A stretch of 64,000 bases of DNA. Source: Streptomyces griseocarneus (GTDB lineage: Bacteria > Actinomycetota > Actinomycetes > Streptomycetales > Streptomycetaceae). Shown piece after piece: positions 1 to 8,779 of the stretch. The stretch covers positions 186,001-250,000 of the forward strand of contig PENC01000008.1 in the NCBI GenBank assembly GCA_003674045.1. The letters are read 5' to 3'. The translations under genes were made by a program, and so were the position numbers. Every line of letters begins with the position of its first letter. The first letter of the stretch is position 1. The notes under the pieces are model-generated. The model saw nothing but the letters and a program-made list of their open reading frames with translations, did not search any database and was not told the DNA's origin.

Positions 1-186
1 GTCCATCCGCGGCATCCGGATGTCCATGAGCACCACATCGGGCTGCAGCGCCCGCACCTGGTCGAGCGCCTGAAGACCGTCACCGGCCTCGCCGACGACC
101 GCGAGGTCCGGCTCCGCCTCGAGGATCATCCGGAAGCCGGTGCGCAGCAGCGGCTGGTCGTCGACCAGCAGGACGCGGATCGCCAC
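1..186 (-). CDS. NarL/FixJ-type response regulator, N-terminal part (cut by window edge)
   Basis: Only the first 62 residues are in the window; the rest lies to the left. They form the start of a receiver domain: an acidic pair at D9-D10 (LLVDDQP) and the phospho-acceptor D55 in LMDIRMP. Sequence of this type (GFRMILE, VVGEAGDG) is typical of NarL/FixJ regulators that carry a C-terminal LuxR helix-turn-helix, but that part cannot be seen. The GTG start at 186 is chosen because an AAGGAG ribosome site sits 6-11 bases before it. A partner histidine kinase is expected outside the window (inference). Confidence 0.85.
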   Translation of the reverse strand, partial: MAIRVLLVDDQPLLRTGFRMILEAEPDLAVVGEAGDGLQALDQVRALQPDVVLMDIRMPRMD

Positions 187-199
187 GTGAACTCCTTCG

Positions 200-1174
200 T
201 TAGACCGGGTCCATTCTGCCCTGAGCCCCTTCGGCGGGGGTGACCTGCCCGGTCCGCTGCGCCACGATCGGCAGCGGATACGGCGGGGGAGTGCCGCCGA
301 ACTCCGGACAGACGGCCTGGTGGTCGCACCAGCCGCACAGCTTCGTCGGCCGCGGCCGCCAGTCGCCCGTGTCCGTCGCCAGCTGGATGGCCTCCCACAG
401 GGCGCGCAGCTTGCGCTCGGCCGCCACGAGCTCCGCCTCGACCGGGTCGTAGGTCAGGACGTCACCGCTGCCCAGGTAGACGAGCTGGAGCCGGCGCGGC
501 ACCCGGCCGCGCAGCCGCCACAGGACCAGGGCGTAGAAGGTCATCTGGAAGAGCGCCTCCGACCGGTACTGCGGGGCGGGGGCCTTGCCCGTCTTGTAGT
601 CGACGATCCGGATGTCCCCGGCCGGCGCCACGTCCACCCGGTCGATGAAGCCCCGCAGGGTCAGCCCCGCGCCGTCGCCCTCCAGCACCGTCTCCACATA
701 GAGCTCGCGGTCGGCGGGCTCCAGCCGCGTCGGGTCCTCCAGCGTGAACCAGCGCTCGACCAGCCGCTCGGCCTCGGTCAGCCAGGCCGCCAGCTGCTCC
801 GGGTCGGGCGAGCCGTCCTCCTGGGCGAACAGCTCGGCCAGCTCCGGCCGGGACGCCAGCAGCTTCTCCCACTCGCCCGGCACCAGCTCCTTGGCCCGCG
901 GCACCGTGCGCTCCGCGGCCGGGGCGTCGAAGAGCCGCTCCAGCACGGAGTGCACCACCGTGCCCCGGGTCGCCGCGGCGCTCGGCTTCTCCGGCAGTTT
1001 GTCGATCACACGGAAGCGGTAGAGCAGCGGACACCGTATGAAGTCGCCCGCCCGCGACGGCGAGAGCCCCGTCGGCCGCGCCGCCCCGGACGGCCGTCGC
1101 TCCGCGGCGCCTTCCGGCGCCGCCCCGGCCGCGGCCTCGGCGGCGTCGGAGCTCTTCCCAGTGTCGATACCCAT
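200..1174 (-). CDS. RecB-family (PD-(D/E)XK) exonuclease with an iron-sulfur cluster, Cas4/AddB-like
   Basis: A 324-residue single-domain nuclease of the RecB/AddB/Cas4 superfamily. Visible motifs are GTVVH (H75), GFIDRVD (D178), and VDYKTGK with D192 and K194, the metal and catalytic residues of the PD-(D/E)XK core. One cysteine near the N terminus (C48, in IRCPLLYRF) and three near the C terminus (C280, C283, C289, CGWC-x5-C) match the four-cysteine [4Fe-4S] pattern of AddB and Cas4. The ATG at 1174 is preferred over the longer reading frame because the earlier residues are not protein-like. No CRISPR genes are nearby, so a general DNA repair or housekeeping role is more likely than CRISPR adaptation (inference). 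Confidence 0.85.
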   Translation of the reverse strand: MGIDTGKSSDAAEAAAGAAPEGAAERRPSGAARPTGLSPSRAGDFIRCPLLYRFRVIDKLPEKPSAAATRGTVVHSVLERLFDAPAAERTVPRAKELVPGEWEKLLASRPELAELFAQEDGSPDPEQLAAWLTEAERLVERWFTLEDPTRLEPADRELYVETVLEGDGAGLTLRGFIDRVDVAPAGDIRIVDYKTGKAPAPQYRSEALFQMTFYALVLWRLRGRVPRRLQLVYLGSGDVLTYDPVEAELVAAERKLRALWEAIQLATDTGDWRPRPTKLCGWCDHQAVCPEFGGTPPPYPLPIVAQRTGQVTPAEGAQGRMDPV

Positions 1175-1296
1175 GACAGGAACCCTACGGCCCGTGACCG
1201 ACAGTCGGCCGCATACCATCGACTCCAGAGCCCCTCGCACTGCATGATCGTGACAGCGCACCACGGGTGCGGGGGCCGCACCGACGAGGGGACACC

Positions 1297-2535
1297 GTGG
1301 ACAACAGCGGGCAGAGCCGGTCCGGCAGCGGGGGCGCCGGACCCGAGGGCGGGCCCGAGGACCGCGGGCAGAAGCGCCCGCGCGAGACCGGCGGCGGCAT
1401 CCTCATGGGCCGTCCCTTCGGCGTGCCCGTGTACGTCGCGCCCAGCTGGTTCCTCGTCGCCGCGCTGATCACCTGGGTCTTCGGCGGCCAGCTCGACCGC
1501 GTGCTGCCCGAGCTCGGGCGCGCCCGCTACCTCGTCTCCCTCTTCTTCGCCGTGGCCTTCTACGCCTCGGTGCTGGTGCACGAGCTGGCGCACACGGTCG
1601 CCGCCCTGCGCTTCAAGCTCCCCGTGCGCCGCATCCAGCTCCAGTTCTTCGGCGGTGTGTCCGAGATCGAGAAGGAGACCGAGACCCCCGGCCGCGAGTT
1701 CGTCCTCGCCTTCGTCGGCCCCCTGCTCTCCCTGGTCCTGGCCGGGCTCTTCTACCTCGGCATGTTCCTCGTCGAGCCCGGCACCGTGCCTGGCGTCCTG
1801 CTCGCCGGGCTGATGATCTCCAACCTGCTGGTGGCGGCCTTCAACCTGCTGCCCGGCCTGCCCCTCGACGGCGGCCGCATGCTCCGCGCCGTCGTCTGGA
1901 AGCTCAGCGGCAGCCCGATGACCGGCACCGTCGCCGCCGCCTGGATCGGCCGTGCCCTCGCCGTCGCCGTGCTCGTCGGCCTCCCGCTGCTCACCCGCGG
2001 GGGCTTCGCCGACGGCGCCCCGGACCTCGGCGGCCTCGACTCCCTCACCGACGCCCTGCTCGCCGCGATCCTCGCCGCCATCATCTGGACCGGCGCCGGG
2101 AACAGCCTGCGCATGGCCCGTCTCCGGGAGCGGCTCCCCGGCCTCACGGCCCGCGCCCTCACCCGCCGCGCCATTCCTGTCGAGGCGGCCACCCCGCTCT
2201 CCGAGGCCCTGCGCCGGGCGGGCGAGGCGGGGGCCAGGGCGCTCGTCGTCGTCGACGGCCAGGGCACGCCCACCGCGCTCGTCCGCGAGGCGGCCATCGT
2301 CTCCGTGCCCGAGCACCGCCGCCCCTGGGTCGCCGTCAGTGCCCTCGCCCAGGACCTCAAGGACGGCATGCGCGTCTCGGCCGAGCTCTCGGGCGAGGAG
2401 CTCCTGGACGTCCTGCGCACCACCCCGGCCAGCGAGTACCTGGTGGTCGAGGAGACCGGAGAGGTCTACGGCGTGCTCGCCACCTCCGACGTCGAGCGCG
2501 CGTTCGTCGCCGCCATGGCCCGCACGCCCTCCTGA
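1297..2535 (+). CDS. Site-2 protease family (M50B) intramembrane zinc metalloprotease
   Basis: An integral membrane protease of 412 residues with at least four to six hydrophobic segments. The zinc site HELAH is at residues 95-99, and the third ligand is in the LDGGR motif near D191, preceded by NLLPGLP. The region after about residue 300 looks like a regulatory CBS-type domain (LVVVDGQGTPTALV and YLVVEETGEVYGVL), the usual layout of actinobacterial Rip-like S2P homologues. The family cleaves membrane-spanning anti-sigma factors and similar substrates, but no substrate is suggested by the neighbours. The GTG at 1297 follows a GAGGGG site; an upstream GTG at 1267 is possible. It ends 47 bases before trmI. 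Confidence 0.9.
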   Translation: MDNSGQSRSGSGGAGPEGGPEDRGQKRPRETGGGILMGRPFGVPVYVAPSWFLVAALITWVFGGQLDRVLPELGRARYLVSLFFAVAFYASVLVHELAHTVAALRFKLPVRRIQLQFFGGVSEIEKETETPGREFVLAFVGPLLSLVLAGLFYLGMFLVEPGTVPGVLLAGLMISNLLVAAFNLLPGLPLDGGRMLRAVVWKLSGSPMTGTVAAAWIGRALAVAVLVGLPLLTRGGFADGAPDLGGLDSLTDALLAAILAAIIWTGAGNSLRMARLRERLPGLTARALTRRAIPVEAATPLSEALRRAGEAGARALVVVDGQGTPTALVREAAIVSVPEHRRPWVAVSALAQDLKDGMRVSAELSGEELLDVLRTTPASEYLVVEETGEVYGVLATSDVERAFVAAMARTPS

Positions 2536-2582
2536 CCCCGGCCGTGTCCGTACCGGGCCCGGATCACGGGTAGTCTGGTCAC

Positions 2583-3488
2583 ATGTCCGAACCGACCGGT
2601 GCCGCCCGCCGTCGCGGGCCCTTCCAGGTCGGGGACCAGGTCCAGCTCACCGACCCCAAGGGACGCCACTACACCTTCACGCTCGAAGCCGGGAAGCAGT
2701 TCCACACCCACAAGGGTGCCTTCCCCCACGACGAGCTGATCGGTGCTCCCGAGGGCAGTGTTGTCCGTACCACGGGAAACGTCGCCTACCTCGCGCTGCG
2801 CCCCCTGCTCCCCGACTATGTCCTGTCCATGCCGCGCGGAGCCGCCGTGGTCTACCCCAAGGACGCGGGGCAGATCCTGGCCATGGCCGACATCTTCCCC
2901 GGCGCCCGCGTCGTGGAAGCCGGTGTCGGCTCCGGCTCCCTGAGCAGCTTCCTGCTGCGCGCCATCGGCGACCAGGGCATGCTGCACTCCTACGAGCGCC
3001 GTGCCGACTTCGCCGAGATCGCCAAGGGCAACGTCGAGCGTTACTTCGGCGGCCCGCACCCCGCGTGGCAGCTGACCGTCGGCGACCTCCAGGACAACCT
3101 GTCCGACACGGACGTCGACCGCGTCGTCCTCGACATGCTCGCCCCCTGGGAGTGCCTGGAGGCCGTCCGCAAGGCGCTTGTCCCCGGCGGCATCCTGTGC
3201 TGCTACGTGGCGACCACGACGCAGCTCGCGCGGACCGTCGAGTCCATCCGCGAGATCGGCTGCTTCGCCGAGCCGTCGGCCTGGGAGACCATGGTCCGCA
3301 CCTGGCACGTGGAGGGTCTGGCCGTGCGCCCCGACCACCGCATGATCGGGCACACGGGCTTCCTGCTGACCGCGCGCCGCCTCGCGGACGGCGTCGAGCC
3401 GCCGATGCGCCGCCGGCGCCCTGCGAAGGGTGCGTACGGCGAGGACTACACGGGCCCTGGCAGCGGCTCCGGCTCCGCCGAGGGCTGA
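2583..3488 (+). CDS. trmI: tRNA (adenine(58)-N1)-methyltransferase TrmI
   Basis: A SAM-dependent enzyme that makes m1A58 in the T-loop of tRNA. It has 301 residues. The N-terminal beta domain (residues 14-75) is followed by a class I methyltransferase fold with motif I at about residues 110-120 (EAGVGSGS) and a catalytic-type LDML motif (DRVVLDMLAPWE). Actinobacterial homologues, first described in Mycobacterium, are homotetrameric. No ribosome binding site is visible, but a -10-like TAGTCT ends 6 bases before the ATG, so the transcript may be leaderless (inference). It precedes the ferredoxin-arc region, as in other Streptomyces genomes. Confidence 0.93.
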   Translation: MSEPTGAARRRGPFQVGDQVQLTDPKGRHYTFTLEAGKQFHTHKGAFPHDELIGAPEGSVVRTTGNVAYLALRPLLPDYVLSMPRGAAVVYPKDAGQILAMADIFPGARVVEAGVGSGSLSSFLLRAIGDQGMLHSYERRADFAEIAKGNVERYFGGPHPAWQLTVGDLQDNLSDTDVDRVVLDMLAPWECLEAVRKALVPGGILCCYVATTTQLARTVESIREIGCFAEPSAWETMVRTWHVEGLAVRPDHRMIGHTGFLLTARRLADGVEPPMRRRRPAKGAYGEDYTGPGSGSGSAEG

Positions 3489-3505
3489 CAGCCGCTCGCG
3501 CCCAC

Positions 3506-3598
3506 CGGGTTGCGGCTTGCGCTGCGTGCGCGTCTGCGGTCCGGTGGGGGCTGGTCGCGCAGTTCCCCGCGCCCCTGAGGGGGCGCACCTTGCGCCCC
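3506..3598 (+). repeat. Interspersed repeat family A, copy 1, with small hairpin
   Basis: Begins 18 bases after trmI. It contains the core GTCGCGCAGTTCCCCGCGCC preceded by a TCTGCGG...CGGTGGGGGCT stretch, found again at 10919, 18724 and 24801. A 7-bp hairpin (GGGGCGC/GCGCCCC) follows at 3580-3598. No open reading frame uses it. It may act as a 3' end or terminator element (inference). Confidence 0.8.
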
Positions 3599-3604
3599 AC
3601 CTTC

Positions 3605-3680
3605 CCGTTTGTGGGCAGGCGTTCCGCACGGCGGAACGGGTGGGCACAAACGGGACCACGGTCCGCACCGCAACGGGGTC
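3605..3680 (+). repeat. Interspersed repeat family C, copy 1
   Basis: Contains GTGGGCAGGCGTTCCGCACG and, after a short variable part, GGGTGGGCACAA and a GGACCACGG block. The same elements in the same order recur at 24893-24970, there also directly behind a family A copy. It is non-coding. The 3489-3850 gap holds only these repeats and the upstream region of the next gene. Confidence 0.7.
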
Positions 3681-3850
3681 CGGGGGCGGCAGCCCCCGGT
3701 CATATTCAGTACGGCGCCGTCGTCGGGTACCGCATCCGCGGAACTCGGCGGCGGCGTCCGTTCGTTGGGCTAAACCCGCTGTTCCCCGCCGGCACGGCAT
3801 ATGGCACGATGCGGATCACCCCCGCCCCCGATCCACAGGAGCCAGCGCGC

Positions 3851-4396
3851 GTGCAGTCACCGGCACCGCACCACCGCCCCCGCCCGTCGCACTGGGTGAT
3901 CACCGCCGCCGCGCTGGCCGCCGTGGTCGTCTGTGCCTCGCTGGTGGGGCCGGGCGACGACGCCACCGTGGCCTCCGCGGCCACCGCGCCCGCACCCGAT
4001 CCGCGTGCCGCGCGCTATCCGTTCGACTGTGGTGCGAGCACGGTGCAGGTCGTCCGCCGGGCCACCGCCGATCTCGACCACGACGGGCGCGCGGAGACCG
4101 CCGCCGTCGTGCGCTGCGCGTCCAGCGGCGGTACCCCGCCCAGCGGGCTCTACATCCTCGGGCCCGGCGCCGCGGGGGAGAGGCGGCCGCGCATCCTGGC
4201 CACCCTCGTCGACCCCGCGGAGAAGATGACCGTCGGCGCCTTCCGTGTGACGGGGGACGTCGTTTCGGCCACTCTGTTCGGCTACTCCTCCGCGAACGTG
4301 CCGCGTTGCTGCCCGGACCGCAGCCGGAATGTCGAATGGCGGTGGCGGGACGGCAAGTTCGTGCTCACCGCCCTGCCGGTCGCGGGGAGTGTCTGA
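3851..4396 (+). CDS. Membrane-anchored extracytoplasmic protein of unknown function
   Basis: Not recognised as a named family. The 181 residues start with a short His/Pro/Arg-rich cytoplasmic part and one hydrophobic segment (about residues 14-32, ITAAALAAVVVCASLV), followed by an Ala/Pro linker. The rest is a globular exported domain. It contains DLDHDGRAETAAVV, an Asp-rich loop of the kind seen in VCBS/FG-GAP-like repeats, and four cysteines (FDCG, VRCAS, RCCPD) that could form disulfides outside the cell. The GTG at 3851 follows AGGAG by about ten bases; an in-frame ATG at 3809 is an alternative. It converges with the ferredoxin gene, with a gap of only 4 bases. Confidence 0.7.
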   Translation: MQSPAPHHRPRPSHWVITAAALAAVVVCASLVGPGDDATVASAATAPAPDPRAARYPFDCGASTVQVVRRATADLDHDGRAETAAVVRCASSGGTPPSGLYILGPGAAGERRPRILATLVDPAEKMTVGAFRVTGDVVSATLFGYSSANVPRCCPDRSRNVEWRWRDGKFVLTALPVAGSV

Positions 4397-4400
4397 GTGG

Positions 4401-4748
4401 TCACTCCGCGTCGGGGCCGTAGACCTCGACCTTGTCGGAGGCGCGGCGGACGTGGATGCACTCGCCCGGGCAGTCCTTCACGGAGTCCCGTACGTCCATG
4501 AGCAGCGGCAGCGGCACCGGCGTCGTCGCGCCCGCCTCCGTCAGCAGCTCGTCGTCGGCGCTCTTCACATAGGCCAGACCGTCGATGTCCAGCTCGAAGA
4601 CGTCCGGCGCGTACTGGGCGCAGATGCCGTCCCCGGTACAGAGGTCCTGGTCGATCCAGACCTCCAGCGCCTCCGCGGAGTCGTCGGTGGCCGCCACGGC
4701 CCCGTTGTCTCCGGGAGCGCCCGCGCCGCCGTCGTTCTGCACGGTCAT
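4401..4748 (-). CDS. Single-cluster ferredoxin ([3Fe-4S] type)
   Basis: A 115-residue electron carrier. The first 30 residues are a low-complexity Gly/Ala/Asp tail, followed by the ferredoxin fold. Cluster cysteines are C37 and C43 (DLCTGDGIC, C-x5-C, so the middle cysteine of a full [4Fe-4S] motif is missing) and C93 followed by Pro (DCPGEC), with another at C97. This is the pattern of Streptomyces [3Fe-4S] ferredoxins that often serve P450s, but there is no P450 here, so the partner is unknown. The ATG at 4748 has a GGGCGAG site. It is divergent from arc across 243 bases that contain the arc promoter. Confidence 0.88.
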   Translation of the reverse strand: MTVQNDGGAGAPGDNGAVAATDDSAEALEVWIDQDLCTGDGICAQYAPDVFELDIDGLAYVKSADDELLTEAGATTPVPLPLLMDVRDSVKDCPGECIHVRRASDKVEVYGPDAE

Positions 4749-4925
4749 CTCGCCCTGCCGTTTCCTGTGTACGTGAATCAATTGGAGCCAGCCCTGACGG
4801 GTGTTGACCGAGTCGACGATACAACCGCCCGCTTTCCGATGTTGATGGGTGGGTATTCCCCTGCTGTGGGGGCGTGCGCAAGGGTGAAGATCAGACACAC
4901 TCCGACCGGGTTTGTGATCTAGGGG

Positions 4926-4953
4926 TTTCAACCTGCACCTGCCCAGGTAGGGT
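4926..4953 (+). promoter_or_regulatory. Probable arc promoter (-35 TTTCAA, -10 TAGGGT)
   Basis: TTTCAA at 4926-4931 and TAGGGT at 4948-4953, separated by 16 bases, fit the Streptomyces housekeeping sigma pattern. The predicted start near 4960 would give a leader of about 30 bases that includes the strong GGAGGAGG site of arc. Predicted from sequence only. Confidence 0.5.
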
Positions 4954-4991
4954 CAGGAAGCGTCCAGCTCCCCTTGGAGGAGGTGAGGACC

Positions 4992-6758
4992 GTGGCAGCC
5001 CACGACGACGACATGAACCGCGGCATCCGGCCGGGGCGAGGGTCTGACGACCTCGCGGCCCAGGTTGCCTATTTCGAGCAGGAGATCGCCGTCCTGCGGC
5101 GCAAGCTCGCCGACTCTCCGCGTCACACGAGGATTCTCGAAGAGCGGATCGTCGAGCTCCAGACGAACCTGGCCGGAGTGTCCGCTCAGAACGAGCGGCT
5201 CGCCAACACCCTCCGGGAGGCGCGCGACCAGATCGTCGCGCTCAAGGAGGAGGTCGACCGGCTCGCGCAGCCGCCGGCCGGCTTCGGGGTCTTCCTGCAG
5301 GCGAACGAGGACGGTACGGCCGACATCTTCACCGGAGGCCGCAAGCTCCGGGTGAACGTCAGCCCCGGCCTCGAGCTCGACGACCTCCGGCGAGGCCAGG
5401 AGGTCATGCTCAACGAAGCGCTCAACGTGGTCCAGGCCATGGAGTTCGAACGGTCCGGGGACATCGTCACCCTCAAGGAGATCCTGGAGGACGGCGAGCG
5501 GGCCCTGGTCATCGGGCACACCGACGAGGAGCGGGTGGTGAGGCTCGCCGAGCCGCTGCTGGACGCCACCATCCGCCCCGGCGACGCCCTGCTGCTCGAG
5601 TCCCGCTCGGGCTACGTCTACGAGGTCATCCCGAAGAGCGAGGTCGAGGAGCTCGTCCTCGAAGAGGTCCCGGACATCGACTACTCCAAGATCGGCGGCC
5701 TGGGCAACCAGATCGAGCTGATCCGCGACGCCGTCGAGCTCCCCTACCTCTACCCCGACCTCTTCAAGGAGCACGAACTGCGGCCGCCCAAGGGCGTGCT
5801 GCTGTACGGCCCGCCCGGCTGCGGCAAGACGCTCATCGCCAAGGCCGTCGCCAACTCCCTTGCCAAGAAGGTCGCCGAGGTCACCGGCCAGCCCGCGGGG
5901 AAGAGCTTCTTCCTCAACATCAAGGGCCCCGAGCTGCTCAACAAGTACGTCGGCGAGACCGAGCGGCACATCCGGCTGATCTTCCAGCGCGCCAGGGAGA
6001 AGGCGAGCGAGGGCACGCCCGTCATCGTGTTCTTCGACGAGATGGACTCCCTCTTCCGCACCCGCGGCTCCGGCGTCAGCTCGGACGTGGAGAACACCAT
6101 CGTCCCGCAGCTGCTCTCCGAGATCGACGGCGTGGAGGGCCTGGAGAACGTCATCGTCATCGGCGCCTCCAACCGCGAGGACATGATCGACCCCGCGATC
6201 CTGCGCCCCGGCCGCCTCGATGTGAAGATCAAGATCGAGCGTCCGGACGCCGAGGCCGCCAAGGACATCTTCTCGAAGTACCTCACGGCCACCCTGCCCA
6301 TCCACGCCGACGACCTCGCCGAGCACGGCGGGGACCGCGGGGCCGCCGTGGCCGGGATGATCCAGTCGGTGGTCGAGCAGATGTACGCGGAATCCGAGGA
6401 GAACCGCTTCCTGGAGGTCACGTACGCCAATGGCGACAAGGAAGTCCTCTACTTCAAGGACTTCAACTCCGGCGCCATGATCCAGAACATTGTGGACCGG
6501 GCCAAGAAAATGGCGATCAAGGCATTCCTGGACCACAACCAGAAGGGCCTGCGCGTCTCCCACCTGCTCGCCGCCTGCGTGGACGAGTTCAAGGAGAACG
6601 AGGACCTTCCGAACACCACCAACCCGGACGACTGGGCCCGCATCTCCGGAAAGAAGGGCGAGCGGATCGTGTTCATCCGGACCCTCGTCACCGGAAAGCA
6701 GGGTGCCGACACCGGGCGCTCCATCGACACGGTGGCCAACACCGGTCAGTATCTGTAA
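4992..6758 (+). CDS. arc: Proteasome-associated AAA ATPase ARC (Mpa homologue)
   Basis: A hexameric unfoldase that recognises pupylated proteins and feeds them into the 20S proteasome. With the GTG at 4992, directly behind GGAGGAGG, the protein has 588 residues, the length I recall for Streptomyces ARC. Domains: N-terminal coiled coil (about 20-92) that binds Pup; tandem OB folds (about 95-210); AAA module with Walker A GPPGCGKT at 273-280, Walker B VFFDE ending at E350, and the arginine-finger region LRPGRLD. The C terminus is GQYL, with the penultimate Tyr needed to dock on the proteasome. Followed by a terminator and, after 352 bases, by dop. Confidence 0.97.
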   Translation: MAAHDDDMNRGIRPGRGSDDLAAQVAYFEQEIAVLRRKLADSPRHTRILEERIVELQTNLAGVSAQNERLANTLREARDQIVALKEEVDRLAQPPAGFGVFLQANEDGTADIFTGGRKLRVNVSPGLELDDLRRGQEVMLNEALNVVQAMEFERSGDIVTLKEILEDGERALVIGHTDEERVVRLAEPLLDATIRPGDALLLESRSGYVYEVIPKSEVEELVLEEVPDIDYSKIGGLGNQIELIRDAVELPYLYPDLFKEHELRPPKGVLLYGPPGCGKTLIAKAVANSLAKKVAEVTGQPAGKSFFLNIKGPELLNKYVGETERHIRLIFQRAREKASEGTPVIVFFDEMDSLFRTRGSGVSSDVENTIVPQLLSEIDGVEGLENVIVIGASNREDMIDPAILRPGRLDVKIKIERPDAEAAKDIFSKYLTATLPIHADDLAEHGGDRGAAVAGMIQSVVEQMYAESEENRFLEVTYANGDKEVLYFKDFNSGAMIQNIVDRAKKMAIKAFLDHNQKGLRVSHLLAACVDEFKENEDLPNTTNPDDWARISGKKGERIVFIRTLVTGKQGADTGRSIDTVANTGQYL

Positions 6759-6784
6759 AACCGTCGTCCGGCTGCGGATGTCCC

Positions 6785-6807
6785 TCCCCCCGCATTCGTC
6801 GGGGGGA
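6785..6807 (+). terminator. Probable terminator of arc
   Basis: Perfect 8-bp stem (TCCCCCCG / CGGGGGGA) with a 7-base loop, 27 bases after the arc stop. No U-tract follows, as is common in Streptomyces. Confidence 0.5.
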
Positions 6808-7110
6808 CACCCGGGGCGTCCGTGGCCGGACGTGTTTCCGCCGCGTTCCGCCGCGCCCTCCCGGGCCGGCCCGGGGTCCCGTGAACGTTTTCCGCCGGAT
6901 GTGGGCCGGGAATCCGCCACGACGGCTCCGATCCTCCGGGTACGGCACGAACCGGAGCAATGACTGTAATGATCTCCCCACCGCCGCAAAGCCGTTCTAG
7001 GCTCTTCGGTACCACCGTAGAACGGGTGGGGGAGCAGCACACGGACCGGAAGCGCAGCGGTACTTGAGCGCCGACCCCATTCCGGGGCGCCGCCGGGCAA
7101 GGAGGGCCGC
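6808..7110. other. Non-coding gap between arc and dop
   Basis: About 300 bases without a credible gene on either strand. Presumably the dop promoter and leader; the last 20 bases contain the dop ribosome site GGAGGG. No repeat or structured RNA was recognised. Confidence 0.5.
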
Positions 7111-8622
7111 ATGACCGTACGGCGAGTAATGGGCATTGAGACGGAGTACGGGATCTCCGTCCCCGGTCACCCGAACGCCAATGCCATGCTCACCTCGTCC
7201 CAGATCGTCAACGCCTACGCGGCGGCGATGCACCGGGCGCGCCGCGCCCGCTGGGATTTCGAGGAGGAGAATCCGCTGCGGGACGCCCGCGGCTTCGACC
7301 TCGCCCGTGAGGCCGCCGACGCCAGCCAGCTCACCGACGAGGACATCGGCCTGGCCAACGTCATCCTCACCAATGGCGCGCGGCTCTACGTGGACCACGC
7401 GCACCCCGAGTACAGCTCCCCGGAGATCACCAATCCGAGGGACGCCGTGCTGTGGGACAAGGCGGGGGAGCGGATCATGGCGGAGGCCGCCGAGCGCGCC
7501 GCCCAGCTGCCCGGGGCCCAGCCGATCCACCTCTACAAGAACAACACCGACAACAAGGGCGCGTCCTACGGCACCCACGAGAACTACCTGATGAAGCGGG
7601 AGACCCCCTTCTCGGACATCGTGCGGCACCTGACGCCCTTCTTCGTCTGCCGCCAGGTGGTCACCGGCGCGGGGCGCGTGGGCATCGGGCAGGACGGCCG
7701 GGAGCACGGCTTCCAGCTCAGCCAGCGCGCGGACTACTTCGAGGTCGAGGTCGGCCTGGAGACCACCCTCAAGCGCCCCATCATCAACACCCGCGACGAG
7801 CCGCACGCCGACGCGGAGAAGTACCGCCGGCTGCACGTGATCATCGGGGACGCCAACCTCTCGGAGATCTCCACCTACCTCAAGCTCGGCACCACCGCCC
7901 TGGTGCTGTCGATGATCGAGGACCGCTTCATCTCCTCCGACCTGGCCGTGGAGCAGCCGGTGCGCACGCTGCACCAGATCAGCCACGACCCCACCCTCAA
8001 GCACCTGATCACGCTCCGCAGCGGCCGTACGCTCACGGCGGTGCAGCTGCAGATGGAGTACTGCGAGCTGGCCCGCAAGTACGTCGAGGACCGCTTCGGC
8101 GCCGACGCCGACGAGCAGACCAAGGACGTGCTCGCCCGCTGGGAGGACGTCCTGGGGCGGCTGGAGCACGACCCGATGAGCCTGGCGGGCGAGCTGGACT
8201 GGGTGGCCAAGCGCGAGCTGCTGGAGGGCTACCGCCGCCGCGACGGCCTGGACTGGGACGCGGCGCGGCTGCACCTCGTGGACCTCCAGTACGCGGACGT
8301 CCGCGCCGACAAGGGCCTGTACAACCGCCTCGCGGCCCGCGGCAGGATGAAGCGGCTGCTGGACGAGGCCGAGGTCGCCCGGGCCCGTACGGCCCCGCCG
8401 GAGGACACCCGCGCCTACTTCCGCGGCCGCTGCCTGGAGCAGTACGCCGACGACGTGGCCGCCGCCTCCTGGGACTCCGTGATCTTCGATCTCCCCGGCC
8501 GGGACTCCCTCCAGCGCGTGCCCACCCTGGAGCCGCTGCGGGGCACCCGCAACCACGTCAAGGAGCTGCTGGACCGCTGTCGCACGGCGGAGGAGCTGGT
8601 ACGGGTGCTCTCCGGGGGCTGA
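7111..8622 (+). CDS. dop: Dop, deamidase of Pup / depupylase
   Basis: Glutamine-synthetase-fold enzyme of 503 residues that removes Pup from substrates and, in species whose Pup ends in Gln, deamidates it. The nucleotide-site motif GIETEYG is at residues 8-14 with E10, and the catalytic Asp is D95 in LYVDHAHPEY, the same numbering as in mycobacterial Dop. The roughly 35-residue Dop-loop, absent from PafA, is seen at about residues 42-78. The ATG at 7111 follows GGAGGGCC. A small hairpin (ACCGGGA/TCCCGGT, 8645-8662) lies behind the stop. Pup encoded next door ends in Glu, so only the depupylase activity should be needed here. Confidence 0.96.
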   Translation: MTVRRVMGIETEYGISVPGHPNANAMLTSSQIVNAYAAAMHRARRARWDFEEENPLRDARGFDLAREAADASQLTDEDIGLANVILTNGARLYVDHAHPEYSSPEITNPRDAVLWDKAGERIMAEAAERAAQLPGAQPIHLYKNNTDNKGASYGTHENYLMKRETPFSDIVRHLTPFFVCRQVVTGAGRVGIGQDGREHGFQLSQRADYFEVEVGLETTLKRPIINTRDEPHADAEKYRRLHVIIGDANLSEISTYLKLGTTALVLSMIEDRFISSDLAVEQPVRTLHQISHDPTLKHLITLRSGRTLTAVQLQMEYCELARKYVEDRFGADADEQTKDVLARWEDVLGRLEHDPMSLAGELDWVAKRELLEGYRRRDGLDWDAARLHLVDLQYADVRADKGLYNRLAARGRMKRLLDEAEVARARTAPPEDTRAYFRGRCLEQYADDVAAASWDSVIFDLPGRDSLQRVPTLEPLRGTRNHVKELLDRCRTAEELVRVLSGG

Positions 8623-8779
8623 GCGCGTCTTTAGAAGCGGGGGAACCGGGAATCATCCCGGTGGTTCCGGGACGTTGTAGCAAGTGCGGGGCCGAGCGGC
8701 GGCCCTGCTTGTAGGGTCTGATCTTGTACGTCTCTCGTTGCACGTCGAAAGCACGTCGAAACCGAGCGGGGTGAGGGGT

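Noticed and set aside
200..1174. Reading the RecB/Cas4-like nuclease as part of a CRISPR system
   Set aside because: No repeats, cas1, cas2 or interference genes in the window; the protein fits the general RecB-like group of actinobacteria.
1006..2316. Long minus-strand frame of 436 codons opposite the site-2 protease gene
   Set aside because: Gly/Glu/His-rich composition, the typical antisense shadow of a high-GC gene; no motif and no ribosome site.
4953..7136. Minus-strand frame of 727 codons opposite arc
   Set aside because: It mirrors the arc coding frame and has shadow composition (repeated Val/Leu/Asp/Gly); the real gene is on the plus strand with full AAA motifs.
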